Of a stretch of 64,000 bases of DNA, positions 49,990 through 59,240 are shown piece after piece. Numbering within the stretch: position 1 is the first letter of the stretch; each line of letters opens with the position of its first letter. The stretch lies in the NCBI RefSeq assembly GCF_905163445.1, contig NC_053204.1:5463501-5527500 (forward strand), in the 5' to 3' direction. The DNA is from Pararge aegeria. Its lineage: Eukaryota > Arthropoda > Insecta > Lepidoptera > Nymphalidae. Made by a program: the position numbers and the translations under genes. The notes beneath the pieces were generated by a model that saw only the letters and a list, made by a program, of their open reading frames with translations, was not told the DNA's origin and did not search any database.

Positions 49990-50704
49990 GACAGTTTTAT
50001 TATTATCATTGATGCAAAATATAAAAAAAATAATGAAAAATGGCACCAGAGAGTATAGCAAAGCTTAATTTCCATTATAATGAAAATGGGTTAAACTAAA
50101 AGTAAGCTACAATCTTGCGATTTTCTTTGAGCTCGTCCAGATATAAGGTATCAGTTTTTGCGCATAATATACTCGTACGACTATTCAATGTTACAATTTC
50201 GAGAAAAATAAATTATTTTTCTGGTTCACATGTTTTTTCTTGTTTATTACACCGGCTATATTTTGACACATTTTCCACACCGCATGACCAAAATTTATCT
50301 GTAAAATAAACAAAGTATTTCAATTGCATTTTATCTTATGCACAGGGCTGCACTTATTTATGCTTGCATACACTGTGAAGTGACAAAACAACTGTTTATA
50401 GGCGATGGTTTTTCATTAACCCTCGCAAAAATGACTAGTGTGTGTGTGTCTGTCTGTGAAATGCCATTTTCCAAACGATGAACCGATTTTGATTTAGTTT
50501 TTTTTTTTGTTTGAAAAGTACATTCATCAGTGTAGCTACGTTTTAAAATCGGTCCATGATGGCTTTCGCCACAAAATGGCGGATTACATTTATTTTCACA
50601 CCACCTTAAATATGGGTTGATATTAATGAAGAGGGTTTAACTAGTAGCATATTGTACAATATATTAAAATTCAGAGGTTTTTTTACTTTAAAAAGTTCCA
50701 TAAA
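49990..50704. other. Unique stretch with one Helitron-like phrase
   Basis: AACGATGAACCGATTTTGAT (50474) followed by TAAAATCGGTCCATGATGG resembles the Helitron interior, but ends cannot be found. Confidence 0.3.
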
Positions 50705-50990
50705 GACTGCAGCACTGCTAGCATGGGCGGGAGGCAATTATCACCCACGGGAAAGGATAAAAATTTCCATTCTCCCACAGCTTTATCAACTCTCCGAGCA
50801 TTGGCGCACAAGTGGAAATAATATCCAGATAATATATGTGTAATAATAAACGGGGGTAAACTTCTCCTATACCAGGTCTCCGTGCTTTAGTAGTAGGACA
50901 CGTTAATTTTATCCCTTGTCAGGGATATAATCTGGGGATGTAATTTTTGTCTCCTGCCTGTGCTAGCCCTTTAGCAAGTTCCTTTCTTTA
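50705..50990 (+). mobile_element. Element I, uninterrupted copy
   Basis: CTAGCATGGGCGGGAGGCAA, CTCCCACAGCTTTATCAACT, TGGCGCACAAGTGGAAATAA, AAACGGGGGTAAACTTCTCC, GACACGTTAATTTTATCCCT, GTCTCCTGCCTGTGCTAGCC. It gives the order of parts used to reconstruct 17630..18361. Ends approximate; no coding potential. Confidence 0.7.
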
Positions 50991-51140
50991 TGCTTTCATT
51001 GTTATTCGTTACCAGCCATGAAGTTAATAGCGCAGAATTCTGTACTAAACTGCTCCTAGGAAAGTTTTTCAGTTATACCTAACGACTTTGCTGCAAGTTG
51101 GGAATTCTTTGGTGCCGTTTCGATGCTTTATTCGAGTTAG
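50991..51140 (+). repeat. Repeat Q, copy 2
   Basis: CATGAAGTTAATAGCGCAGA, TACCTAACGACTTTGCTGCA, GGTGCCGTTTCGATGCTTTA. It lacks the 79-bp retrocopy, so it acts as a paralogous empty site. Confidence 0.6.
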
Positions 51141-51589
51141 AAGTATTGCGCCACTTAAGCGTCATCTGACTCTAAACATATACAACGTGTAACCGAATTA
51201 CGAAATAATGTTGAATGATGCAAAAGTATATTTCATAAGGAATCACCTTGTAAAAATATTAAATCAAAAGAAGCATATTTATTTTTCTATACAAATGAAT
51301 TCTAAGTGTTTACTTATGGCAACCCTATTGAAGATAAAAAACTGACACACGCATGGTACCTACGCTACGCGACGCGTACCTAAAAGTTTTTGCATGTGAT
51401 GTTAGGGCTGTATCTGATTTCTTTGAGTAAAAACTATGGCAGTGGTTTACTCAAAAACTATTCAGTTTTCTGTTCCACAGATTAGTCTCAGAGACATTAC
51501 ATTTGCAGCTCTAGAGCTGTGAAATAATATTAAGGTTTTCATTCACACGTTGTATACGAGTGTAATTCAAAGCATATAACAGTCCACAG
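51141..51589. other. Unique stretch
   Basis: No recognised features. Confidence 0.3.
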
Positions 51590-51735
51590 GAGGTTTAAAG
51601 GTCTATTCCAACAGGTCTGTTTTCTCTTCACCACAATGTGGGGAAGAATGTCTGGCGATCGCAGTAGAAGTTGTATTAGCACAGAGGACGCTGATATCCG
51701 TTCTCCGTTATATTCCCTAAGTCGCCTCGTACGAC
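51590..51735 (-). mobile_element. LINE-R fragment, reversed
   Basis: AACAGTCCACAGGAGG, GATCGCAGTAGAAGTTGTAT, CTAAGTCGCCTCGTACGAC. The last part is the reverse of the sequence flanking the MITE at 5310..5330. Confidence 0.45.
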
Positions 51736-51740
51736 TAAGT

Positions 51741-51818
51741 TAGAGGTACGTACCGGGATTCGAACTTGCCCCCTCGAAAGTGAAGTCGAAGTCCTACCCT
51801 CTGGGCTATCACCGATTC
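51741..51818 (-). mobile_element. SINE-B head only
   Basis: GTTAGAGGTACGTACCGGGA, B-box complement GGGATTCGAACTTGCC, CTGGGCTATCACCGATTC. Confidence 0.75.
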
Positions 51819-51898
51819 ATATAAATACCACCCTTAAATTATTTCGTAGTGTCCATCGTGTGTGATTAACTACATCCTTAAAGTCACTTATAACAAAC

Positions 51899-52085
51899 AA
51901 AATTCAAAAAATTCAAAATTCAAAATTCATTTATTTCAAGTAGGCCTAATATAAGCACTTTTGAAACGTCAAGTCTGTCTGTTTGTAGTGATTCTACCAC
52001 CGGTTCGGAAGGCAGATTCTACCGAGAAGAAGCCGGCAAGAAACTCAGCAGTTGCTCTTTTCCAACATCAACAATTTACATTTTG
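51899..52085 (-). mobile_element. LINE-E 3' UTR fragment
   Basis: Three AATTCAAA tail units, ATTTCAAGTAGGCCTAATAT, CTACCACCGGTTCGGAAGGC, GAAGAAGCCGGCAAGAAACT, TTGCTCTTTTCCAACATCAA. Very close to 49141..49340. Confidence 0.8.
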
Positions 52086-52454
52086 TACAAACAATTTAGT
52101 TCTATATGTCGACAAAGTAAACACGGAAAGACAATGTAGAACTACTACGCTACGAGCTACGAAGGGTCTCAGACCCTACGATTGTTTTAGGTAGATCTAC
52201 GTGTTGTATCATATTATCGTAGTCAATACCGATGGTCATCTATTGGACACTGTGATCTTGTAGGCATTTCCACATTCCAAGATACTGTCTCGCTTGTCCC
52301 ACTGCATAATATTCCGACATAAATTTTCGTTGCAGGACGTTCAGGGAGGCCGGGAATCCACTAAGAGTGTTGGTATATATTGACACATATCGTAATTAAC
52401 CGCTGTGCGGGGTAGTCAATCAGTACCTACTTTGGTAAGATTTAATTTGGCTAT
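52086..52454. other. Unique stretch
   Basis: No recognised features. Confidence 0.3.
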
Positions 52455-52865
52455 ATATATAATTTTTCTCTGGTCTGGTCTATTGAGAGTTTGTGTCGTG
52501 ACTTAATACCTAGACCTTATTAGATAGATAGATAGATTAGTTTTAATAAACTAGATCTAGAAGATCGGTATCTAGATCTAGTTTAATAAAACTGCGATAC
52601 CCTAACAGCTTTGTTAGGGTATCGCAATTTTATTAAACTCACACCCCTTATCGGTTTCTGCGCGACATCGTACCAGAACGCTACATCGCTTGATGGCACT
52701 CTATTTTCGGTACACCGGTAATAAGCCACGACAAAATCTCTCAATAGACTAGAGCGGAGATAATTGAGGAATTACAAATTCCCATATTGCCCTCGTCGAA
52801 AATTGAGCACGTGATCTTCAGTTATAAGACCGCATCGTTCTATTGGACTAAGTCTAATCCGTCTT
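52455..52865 (-). mobile_element. SINE-C broken by a compound palindrome
   Basis: 52636..52865 is the reversed middle and head (CCCCTTATCGGTTTCTGCGC, CGCTTGATGGCACTC, worn head). 52455..52510 (TTTTTCTCTGGTCTGGTCTA) is a direct-orientation SINE-C piece. Between them lie GATA units and two interlocked hairpins instead of the normal sequence. Confidence 0.6.
52540..52638. repeat. Two interlocked hairpins
   Basis: Hairpin 1: 52540..52561 with 52571..52592, 21 of 22 paired (AACTAGATCTAGA core). Hairpin 2: 52581..52606 with 52613..52638, 25 of 26 paired (TGCGATACCCTAAC core), loop AGCTTT. The two share the GTTTAATAAAAC segment, so only one can fold at a time. Confidence 0.85.
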
Positions 52866-53068
52866 AAACTGTCGTGACAAGTAAATTAGCTCGGAGGTAA
52901 ATTAGTTTCTACGTTCTGCATATCCAATGAAGCAATATGAGTAATGATATTGACATTCAAATCAATAATTCAAGTTATAACACGATTATTTCGATTAACG
53001 AAGTACATAAGCGCTATAACAACGAGGCAGCTAACCATCTTTAATTGTATTAATTTCAACCGTATGTC

Positions 53069-53120
53069 ATTATCATATCATATCATTACCGGTCCACTAC
53101 AGGGCACAGATCTCCCACAT
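53069..53120 (-). mobile_element. SINE-B tail scrap
   Basis: CATATCATATCATTACCGGT, CCACTACAGGGCACAGATCT. It adjoins a run of ATATATAT sequence that leads into SINE-A. Confidence 0.7.
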
Positions 53121-53172
53121 ATACCGATATATATATGACGGTCATTACCCATATATATATGGTGATATATAT

Positions 53173-53434
53173 GACGGCCGAGTGGCGCAGTGGGCAGCGA
53201 CTGAGTCTGAGTCCAAGGTCGTGGGTTCGATTCCCGCAACTGGAAAATGTTTGTGTGATGAACATGAATGTTTTTCAATGTCTGGGTGTTAATCTGTATA
53301 TTATAAGTATTTATGTCTATTATATTCATAAAAAAATATTCAACAGCTATCTTAGTACCCATAACACAAGCTACGCTTACTTTGGGGCTAGGTGGTGATG
53401 TGTGTATTGTCGTAGTATGTTTATTTATTTATTT
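53173..53434 (+). mobile_element. SINE-A, full length
   Basis: GACGGCCGAGTGGCGCAGTG, GTGGGTTCGATTCCCGCAAC, TTGGGGCTAGGTGGTGATGT, (ATTT)n. The ATATATATGACGG just before the head is duplicated 40 bp upstream (53130..53142). Confidence 0.9.
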
Positions 53435-53548
53435 GAAGTCGAAGTCGAAAATATCTTTATTCAAGTAGGCCCATTGGTGGCACTTTTGATGCGTACATAA
53501 GAATTACATGGTAGTGAGATGATGGCGATAACCACTTTCGTAAACTTT
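53435..53548 (-). mobile_element. LINE-F 3' tail
   Basis: GAAGTCGAAGTCGAAAATAT, CTTTATTCAAGTAGGCCCAT, GGTGGCACTTTTGATGCGTA, GTAGTGAGATGATGGCGATA. The tail is (GAAGTC)n rather than TGACTT. It directly joins the SINE-A tail. Confidence 0.75.
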
Positions 53549-53587
53549 TTTTTATTTATTTATTTATATAGGGTGGAGGGGTGGAGA

Positions 53588-53650
53588 AGGGTTTAGGCCT
53601 TTGTCGTAGCCATAATCGTAGTCCACAATAGCTTAGCGGGGACTGGTGGA
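53588..53650 (-). mobile_element. SINE-B scrap, diverged
   Basis: AGGGTTTAGGCCTTTGTCGT, AATCGTAGTCCACAATAGC, GGGACTGGTGGAC. Tail side of SINE-B. Confidence 0.45.
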
Positions 53651-53654
53651 CTTT

Positions 53655-53960
53655 TTTTTTAAGTATATAGACAAGTGCTTGACTGCAATCACACCTGATG
53701 TTTGATGATGCAGCCTAAGATGGGGCGCGCTTGCCTAGTAGATGCCAATTCACTCTTGATTTGAAGGTACCCAGATTATACGCATCGGGGCAGTTGGGAG
53801 GGCTATCCAGGTGTTTGCGGTGCGGATCAGAAAGGAAAACGCTTCGTACGTTGTGACGGTATTTCAACAACGTAACGGTGCCTCTCAGTTCGATGGTAGA
53901 AAGGAGATGGTTTAACCAAATCAAGAGAAGAAGAAGAAGAACCAATTCTACGTGACGGGG
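53655..53960 (-). mobile_element. LINE-D 3' end with ORF C-terminus; tail shared with SINE-C
   Basis: The minus frame (within 53715..53993) reads LLSTIELRGTVTLLKYRHNV, then DPHRKHLDSPPNCPDAYNL and GTFKSRVNWHLLGKRAPS, a typical post-RT C-terminus of a CR1/jockey-type LINE. The following 3' UTR, TAGGCTGCATCATCAAACAT, CAGGTGTGATTGCAGTCAAG, CACTTGTC and A-run, is the same sequence type as the SINE-C tail. Confidence 0.65.
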
Positions 53961-54284
53961 CAAAAGGGGCGGGGCGACGGAGTTATAAGACACGTGTGAA
54001 GAACAAAGTTATATTGAGAGTTCACTTAGAATTACTTGACAGTCGAGAACAGTGGGCTAACGTCCCACGCAGTGGAAGCAATTGCTGGAAGCACGTCCTA
54101 TTGGCTCCACTAGTAAGGTTCCTAACTACCAGGAAAGGCCAGGTGCCGCTAGTTATTGACAATGGTCGGCCGCGGCACCGTTTTGTACTAGTGGGAAAAA
54201 ATCTCTTTAGCGCGATTAACATTTCACGCAACTACAACTAACGCCATCTAGTGTTAGCGGGTCAGTATTGCGTTTTATTGTAAT
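53961..54284. other. Unique stretch of balanced composition
   Basis: Frames on both strands (53996..54241, 54022..54231) overlap but show no domain. ACGCCATCTAGTGTTAG near 54241 is a phrase common in Lepidopteran repeats. Unassigned. Confidence 0.3.
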
Positions 54285-54432
54285 GTTACAATGTGTATGT
54301 ATAAATGGGGGTAAACTTCTCCTATTCCATGTTCCAGTGATTTAGCAGTTGGGCACGTTAATTATATCCCTAGCCAGGGGATATAAAAGGGGGATATAAT
54401 TTTTATCTCCCGCCCGTGCTAGCCCTGGTGAG
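54285..54432 (+). mobile_element. Element I, 3' part
   Basis: AAATGGGGGTAAACTTCTCC, GGGCACGTTAATTATATCCC, GCCAGGGGATATAAAAGGGG, TATCTCCCGCCCGTGCTAGC. Confidence 0.65.
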
Positions 54433-54487
54433 CACTCTCCGAAATATATCTTGTAGAATACAGCTAGACAGCCTTGCGACGGTGTTC

Positions 54488-54718
54488 AAGACTGTGCACG
54501 CCTTTGATAACATTATGGATAGCTCACAGGAATTCAGGTTTCCTAAACGTTAAAGCAAATATTGGATAGAAGCAAGATTGGAAATCCATGAAATTAAGTT
54601 TTGTTAAAGCAAATTATATTTTAATTGCTTAAAACGCACATTACTAAGAAATGTCAGAGGTGCTGGGATTTCAACTCGCTGGGAAGTCAAAGCCCTAACC
54701 ACTGTACTGTCACCGCTT
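54488..54718 (-). mobile_element. SINE-B, head half with a 60-bp insertion
   Basis: GCACGCCTTTGATAACATTA, CACAGGAATTCAGGTTTCCT, then extra sequence at 54550..54605, TTAATTGCTTAAAACGCACA, GCTGGGATTTCAACTCGCTG, GTACTGTCACCGCTTA. The GGCCTCCCGAAAGTGA block is deleted. Confidence 0.75.
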
Positions 54719-54730
54719 AAACTTCACTTT

Positions 54731-55510
54731 GACAGGCGATTGGCGCAGTTTGCATCGACCCTGCTTTCTGTCCAACAAGTCGTGGGATCGATTCCCACTA
54801 CTGGAACTTTTATCTGTGATGAGCGTGACTGTTTTTAAGTATCTGGGTGTTTATCTGTATAAATCAAATCAAATATTTTATTTCAAAGTAGGTACCTAAA
54901 TACCGGTGATCCTAGAGCGGGCAGTTACCTTGGCCAACGAATTAGTTTGGCCATCCAAAGGGGCAATGCTGCCAGCATCTTAGGAACTGTGCCTCGCTGC
55001 GGTGGTTTCGAGGACGTTTTAGATTTTATTTAGTTTTTAAATAGTTTATTTTAGGTTATAGTTATGTATTAATAAAAATTATATTTTAGAGTTAAAAGAA
55101 AGACCTGTGAGGTACCTAACTGTACACTTTCGGAATGTCATACAAATCTGTCATTATTTCAATAATAATTTTGATTATTACATCAATTGGTTCAACCATT
55201 TGTGAATTAAGTATAAAAAACAATTTTACGATGTTACAAAAATAATGCATGACCAAAGTTTATGATTATTAAAATAAATTACCGAGTAAATTATAAAAAA
55301 AAAAAAAAATAATAATTTAAATCTAGCTATTAAAACATTCTTAGAAGTACCAACTATGTATGTACTTATCAATTTAGAAATGTGTTATATTCCAAGTATT
55401 TATGTATATTATTCATAAAAATATTCATCAGTCATCTCAGTACCCATAACACAAGCTACGCTTACTTTGGGGCTAGATAGCGATGTGTGTATTGTCGTAG
55501 TATTTTTATT
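54731..55510 (+). mobile_element. SINE-A split by a 520-bp insertion
   Basis: The 5' half (54731..54862) carries GCGATTGGCGCAGTTTGCAT and B box GTGGGATCGATTCCCAC and ends GTTTATCTGTAT. The 3' half (about 55385..55510) resumes CCAAGTATTTATGTATATTA and ends TTGTCGTAGTATTTTTA. The material between contains repeat H and A-rich sequence. Confidence 0.8.
54945..55072 (+). repeat. Repeat H, copy 2, nested in SINE-A
   Basis: TTTGGCCATCCAAAGGGGCA, AATGCTGCCAGCATCTTAGG, GGTGGTTTCGAGGACGTTTT. Preceded by CGGTGATCCTAGAGCGGGCA and, at the insertion start, by AAATCAAATCAAATATTTTA, a tail-like microsatellite in the reverse sense. Confidence 0.65.
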
Positions 55511-55599
55511 TATAACTTTTTATTAATTACTTTCCCCATAGTGACGCGACTAAAAATAAAGCATTGAAATTAGAGCTGTGTGCTATTAAACATAAAGTT

Positions 55600-55908
55600 T
55601 TTATTATTCTTGTACAAGTTAGCCCTTGACTGCAATCTAACTTGGTGGTTAGTGATGCGCTGTAAGATGGCAGCAGGCTAACCTGTTAGAGGTATGACAG
55701 TTATAATATTTAACTGATAACCCTACGGTTTCGTAACCCAACGCTTAACTGCTTGGCGGAACGCGTTTTCGGTAGGGAAACTAACTAAAATTCCCACCAG
55801 ACCAGACTAGAAAGATCAGAAATTAAATTTTCCCCCGTCGGGAATCGATCCCCGGACCTCCCACTTATAAGGCCCCAGAGCTTACCACTGCGCCACGGAA
55901 ATCGTCAA
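55600..55908 (-). mobile_element. SINE-C, full length
   Basis: TTAGCCCTTGACTGCAATCT, CAGCAGGCTAACCTGTTAGA, CTGCTTGGCGGAACGCGTTT, CACCAGACCAGACTAGAAAG, B-box complement GGGAATCGATCCCCGGACC, A-box complement CTTACCACTGCGCCACGG. All parts are present. Confidence 0.85.
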
Positions 55909-56304
55909 CAAAATGATCATTGATTTGCTAATTTAATAAATCATCTGCGTTTCAGAAACTGGGGGTTAAACGTTGAAACAACAAGTTACTTTCAACTTTT
56001 GTTAGTGAAGAGTTACATTTAATTAAAGTATTAAAACAGCTTTAAAATTTAGCAACAAAGTCATTTGGGTATATTACATAAAGTTTGCAGAGAATAGTTA
56101 AATTTACTACAGTTAAGTTCATGACTCGGAACGAATTATAAGCTAAACGTAGACAAAACTCCATTTAGTTAATCCTTTAACAGTTAAATCTAAGTTAAAG
56201 TTTAACTGAAAGTTAGTTCTGCACGAATATAGCGCTAGTGTAGAATATAAAGTTTAATTAGCATTGATATTATTCACTTTCCTAATTCTTATAGCCTCGG
56301 TGTC
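55909..56304. other. Unique stretch
   Basis: 56115..56170 (TTCATGACTCGGAACGAATT) resembles 40855..40910, suggesting a low-copy repeat. Nothing else. Confidence 0.3.
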
Positions 56305-56428
56305 TTTAAAACATGAGTGACTAGACATCTTCTAGGCAAGCGCGTCTCACCTAAGCCCACATCTACACTTTCCATCAGGTGAGATTGTGGTCAAGCGCTA
56401 GTCTATTAAGGTTAAAAAAAAAAAAAAA
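56305..56428 (+). mobile_element. LINE-D 3' tail
   Basis: TCTAGGCAAGCGCGTCTCAC (the end of the ORF as in 53655..53960), CTTTCCATCAGGTGAGATTG, TGGTCAAGCGCTAGTCTATT, A-run. Direct orientation. Confidence 0.65.
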
Positions 56429-56532
56429 TCATTACTATTCTCCTACACCTACCTACTAACTGTATAATGAACAGCACTTATAACCGTCGTTTAACATAAA
56501 AAGAAGTGACAGGTGAAATGCAATTTCCTTGC

Positions 56533-56630
56533 CAACTTCCTGGGCGCAGTGAGCGTTGTAGTCATTTAAGTGGCAGGTCCCGAGTTCGATTCCCAGCAGA
56601 GTCAGTTTCAAGATTTATAATTTCCGACTT
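56533..56630 (+). mobile_element. SINE-C-like head fragment
   Basis: CAACTTCCTGGGCGCAGTGA with A-box-like GGGCGCAGTGAGCGTTG, B box GAGTTCGATTCCCAGC, AGATTTATAATTTCCGACT. No tail follows. Confidence 0.65.
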
Positions 56631-56744
56631 GATTGCTAACTGAACAACACAAAACTGTCTTACGCCAGCTCTTTATAAAAAATTATTAAGGTAAAAGAGC
56701 CATCCTTATTGACAGGGAAGAGCTAGAGATATACTTATAGATGT

Positions 56745-57106
56745 TTTCACAGGAGTTCCAAAGTCCACGGTTTCCAGCGCTTTCCGGTGACTCGCTATAT
56801 GTCGTTTGTACTCCTCGTTGAGGGTCGACCAACGCTGCGTTTTCCGGTTTGGGGTCGCCATTCCAGCACATTGGGACTCCAACGTCCAACAGTTCTTCGA
56901 GCCATGTGCCCCGACCATTGTCACTTCACCTTCGCGTATCATTGAGTTATGTCGGTAACTTGTTCTTAAGAATTCTTCGTGTTGCTTTACGGCTCTGGTC
57001 GCTTACTATGGGCCTCATAAGAAGACTTAGAGAAATTCAGCGGGCGGCGGAGAGAGCTATGCTTGAAGTATCTGTACGTCATCAAATCAGAAATGAGGAA
57101 AGAGAT
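56745..57106 (-). mobile_element. RTE LINE fragment with inverted upstream part
   Basis: 56745..56963 is the RTE C-terminal region in minus orientation (GTCGACCAACGCTGCG, GTCGCCATTCCAGCACATTG). 56978..57106 is the adjacent upstream part in plus orientation (TTACTATGGGCCTCATAAGA, CGGAGAGAGCTATGCTTGAA). The last 50 bp of the element, including the (GAT)n tail, are missing. Many substitutions, so an old copy. Confidence 0.75.
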
Positions 57107-57222
57107 AAGCACCACTAAATTCAATCTGCGATCTAAAGTTTTTGGATTACATTGATTAATTATTTATTAATTTTGTACTTTAGATGCCATGTTACTTACC
57201 ATCAGGTCATACTACCATATGA

Positions 57223-57453
57223 CGGCCGACTGGCACAATGGGCAACGACCCTGCTTTCTGAGTCCAAGGCCGTGGGCTCGATTCCCACAACTGGAAAATG
57301 TTTGTGTGATGAATATGAATGTTTTTCTGAGTCTGTGTTTATCTGTATATTATTCATCAGTCACCTTAGTACCTACAACACAAGCTACGCATAATTTGGG
57401 GCTAGATGGCGATGTGTGTATTGTCGTAGTATACTTATATTTATTTATTTTAT
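57223..57453 (+). mobile_element. SINE-A with internal deletion
   Basis: GACGGCCGACTGGCACAATG, GTGGGCTCGATTCCCACAAC, TCTGTATATTATTCATCAGT, so about 30 bp are lost, GGGGCTAGATGGCGATGTGT. Confidence 0.85.
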
Positions 57454-57779
57454 ATCACAGTCGCTATCATGAACTTGTCTTACAAAAAAAAAACAAAGCG
57501 CTGTTAGTACATTGTAGTCAGTGAACACTAGGTAGGTTTATTCAGGCCCCATACGGTATGTATGAGCCAATTATTATGGTGCAGTTTTCCCATGCGACAA
57601 CCTAACGGAAATCGATATACGTATTGACCGACGTTAAATACCTTCTAATTGCGTAATGTTTTCTTGGGATTTTCTGTAACGAAATATTCTTTTAATCCTT
57701 TTTATATTATAAACGTAAAAGATTTTTGGTACTCTTTCACGTAAAAACTACAGAACTGTTTTGACTGAGATTTAGATTA
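57454..57779. other. Unique stretch
   Basis: TTTTATATTATAAACGTAAA and CTTTCACGTAAAAACTACAG near 57700..57755 are Helitron-like phrases but no ends can be found. Confidence 0.3.
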
Positions 57780-58078
57780 GATAAAAGTCAAAAGTCAAAA
57801 GTCAAAAGTCAAAAATATCTTTATTCAAGTAGGCCCATAGGTGGCACTTTTGATGCGTACATTGCACGGTAGTGAGATGATGGTTCATCCGGCTAAGTTT
57901 GTTGTGGGCTTCTTCTTAGACCAGGACGCGTTTGGAACCCTCGTAGCTTTAGTTTTAAGTTTACGAATATGGTTATCGCCATCATCTCACTACCGAGTAA
58001 TTCTCATGTTTGCATAAAAAGTGCCACCTATGGGCTTACTTAAATCAAGTTACGTTAAGTTTTGACTTTGACTTTGAC
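57780..58078. mobile_element. LINE-F copy with inverted end (foldback)
   Basis: The left arm is the reversed LINE-F tail (AAAAGTCAAAAATATCTTTA, GTAGGCCCATAGGTGGCACT, GTAGTGAGATGATGG). From 57885 the element continues in plus orientation (GTTTGTTGTGGGCTTCTTCT) to a second tail (GTGCCACCTATGGGCTTACT, TTGACTTTGACTTTGACC). Both ends are therefore LINE-F tails facing outwards, with arms of about 85 bp. Confidence 0.7.
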
Positions 58079-58380
58079 CAAAAAATTTACATTTGCTATT
58101 CATTGAACTAATAGTAAATTTTACTTTGCGTATCAGATTATGGTAACTAACGTATAAAGTACATACTAAAAGAAATAGTAACAAAACATGGCTACATTAA
58201 TACCTATAATTGTAAATAAAACACCTATAATAAAAATGAAAAGACGTTAGAAGCCAGCCGATATAATAAGGCATGACTAACATAAAGATTCAATACTCTT
58301 GAGATTCTGTAATATTGTAGGGCCAGCAAAAAAAATATGTAGTCATACTAAAAAGAACAATGAGTTAAAACATTTTTTTA
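58079..58380. other. Unique AT-rich stretch
   Basis: No recognised features. Confidence 0.3.
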
Positions 58381-58670
58381 TCATCATCACATCGACCCAT
58401 TACCGGCCCACTACAGAGCAAGGGGGCTAGGGCCGTAGTCCACCAGGCTGGTTGAGTGCGGATAGGTGGACCCCACACACCTTTGAAAACATTATGTACA
58501 ACTCTCCGGCATGCAGGTTTCCTCACAATGTTTTCTTTTACCGTTAACGCAAGTAATATTTTAATTACTTAAAACGCACATAACTTAGTAAAGTTAAAGG
58601 TGCGTGTTAGGATTCGAACTTGGGCCGCAAAAGTGAAGTCGAGCTCCTACCCAATGCGCTATCGACACTT
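58381..58670 (-). mobile_element. SINE-B, near full length
   Basis: CATCGACCCATTACCGGCCC, GGGCCGTAGTCCACCAGGCT, CACACACCTTTGAAAACATT, GGATTCGAACTTGGGCC, CAATGCGCTATCGACACTTA. About 20 bp are lost near GAGCAAGGGGG. Confidence 0.85.
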
Positions 58671-58766
58671 AATTTTTTTATAGCGATAAATAACTAACTG
58701 ATACAGAAGATAACCGACCTGATGGTATGTGGAAATATTACGAAAAAAAAAATTTGCTCAGGAGAT

Positions 58767-59165
58767 GTTAACTTTACAATGATTAATTGTTAAGTAATCC
58801 TTTAATAATTGGTAAGTGTTTATAAGTGGATGCTGCGGTTTCCGAGCGAAACGTGCGCAGAGGGTACATTGCCGAAAATCTGTTTGGTGTGGAGTACAAG
58901 TATTGAAGTAATTATAAATTACACCATGCGCTTGCTATTAGAAAGAGTAATTATTATGACGGACGTGCGTTTACAATATTTTTATTGTTACTTATTATTA
59001 TTATTATTTTGTTATTAAAATTTATCTTTTTAAATTTTAATAACTACGTTTATACCTTTCAATAAAAATTATTATTATTATACACATTCTCCTGTTTTTC
59101 GCGGACTACAGCTAATTAAGGTTAATTTTCATAATATATCATGGATTTCCGCAAAGTAACGCCTG
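58767..59165. mobile_element. Element L, copy 2, with internal insertion
   Basis: Shares GGATGCTGCGGTTTCCGAGC, GGGTACATTGCCGAAAATCT, GTTTGGTGTGGAGTAC and ATTATAAATTACACCAT with copy 1. It then carries about 160 bp of AT-rich sequence with (ATT)n before rejoining ACACATTCTCCTG. It ends GGATTTCCGCAAAGTAACGC, the mirror of the left end of copy 1. The left part is in a different arrangement from copy 1. Confidence 0.6.
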
Positions 59166-59240
59166 ATTCTATTCAATATCCAATATGGTACCTAAGTGGT
59201 GAACCTGTGTCAATCATCCTGAAGCATAGGTGATATGCAT

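Noticed and set aside
54022..54241. Overlapping frames on both strands at 53996..54241
   Set aside because: Mutually exclusive, without domain or codon-use support. The sequence may be an old repeat.
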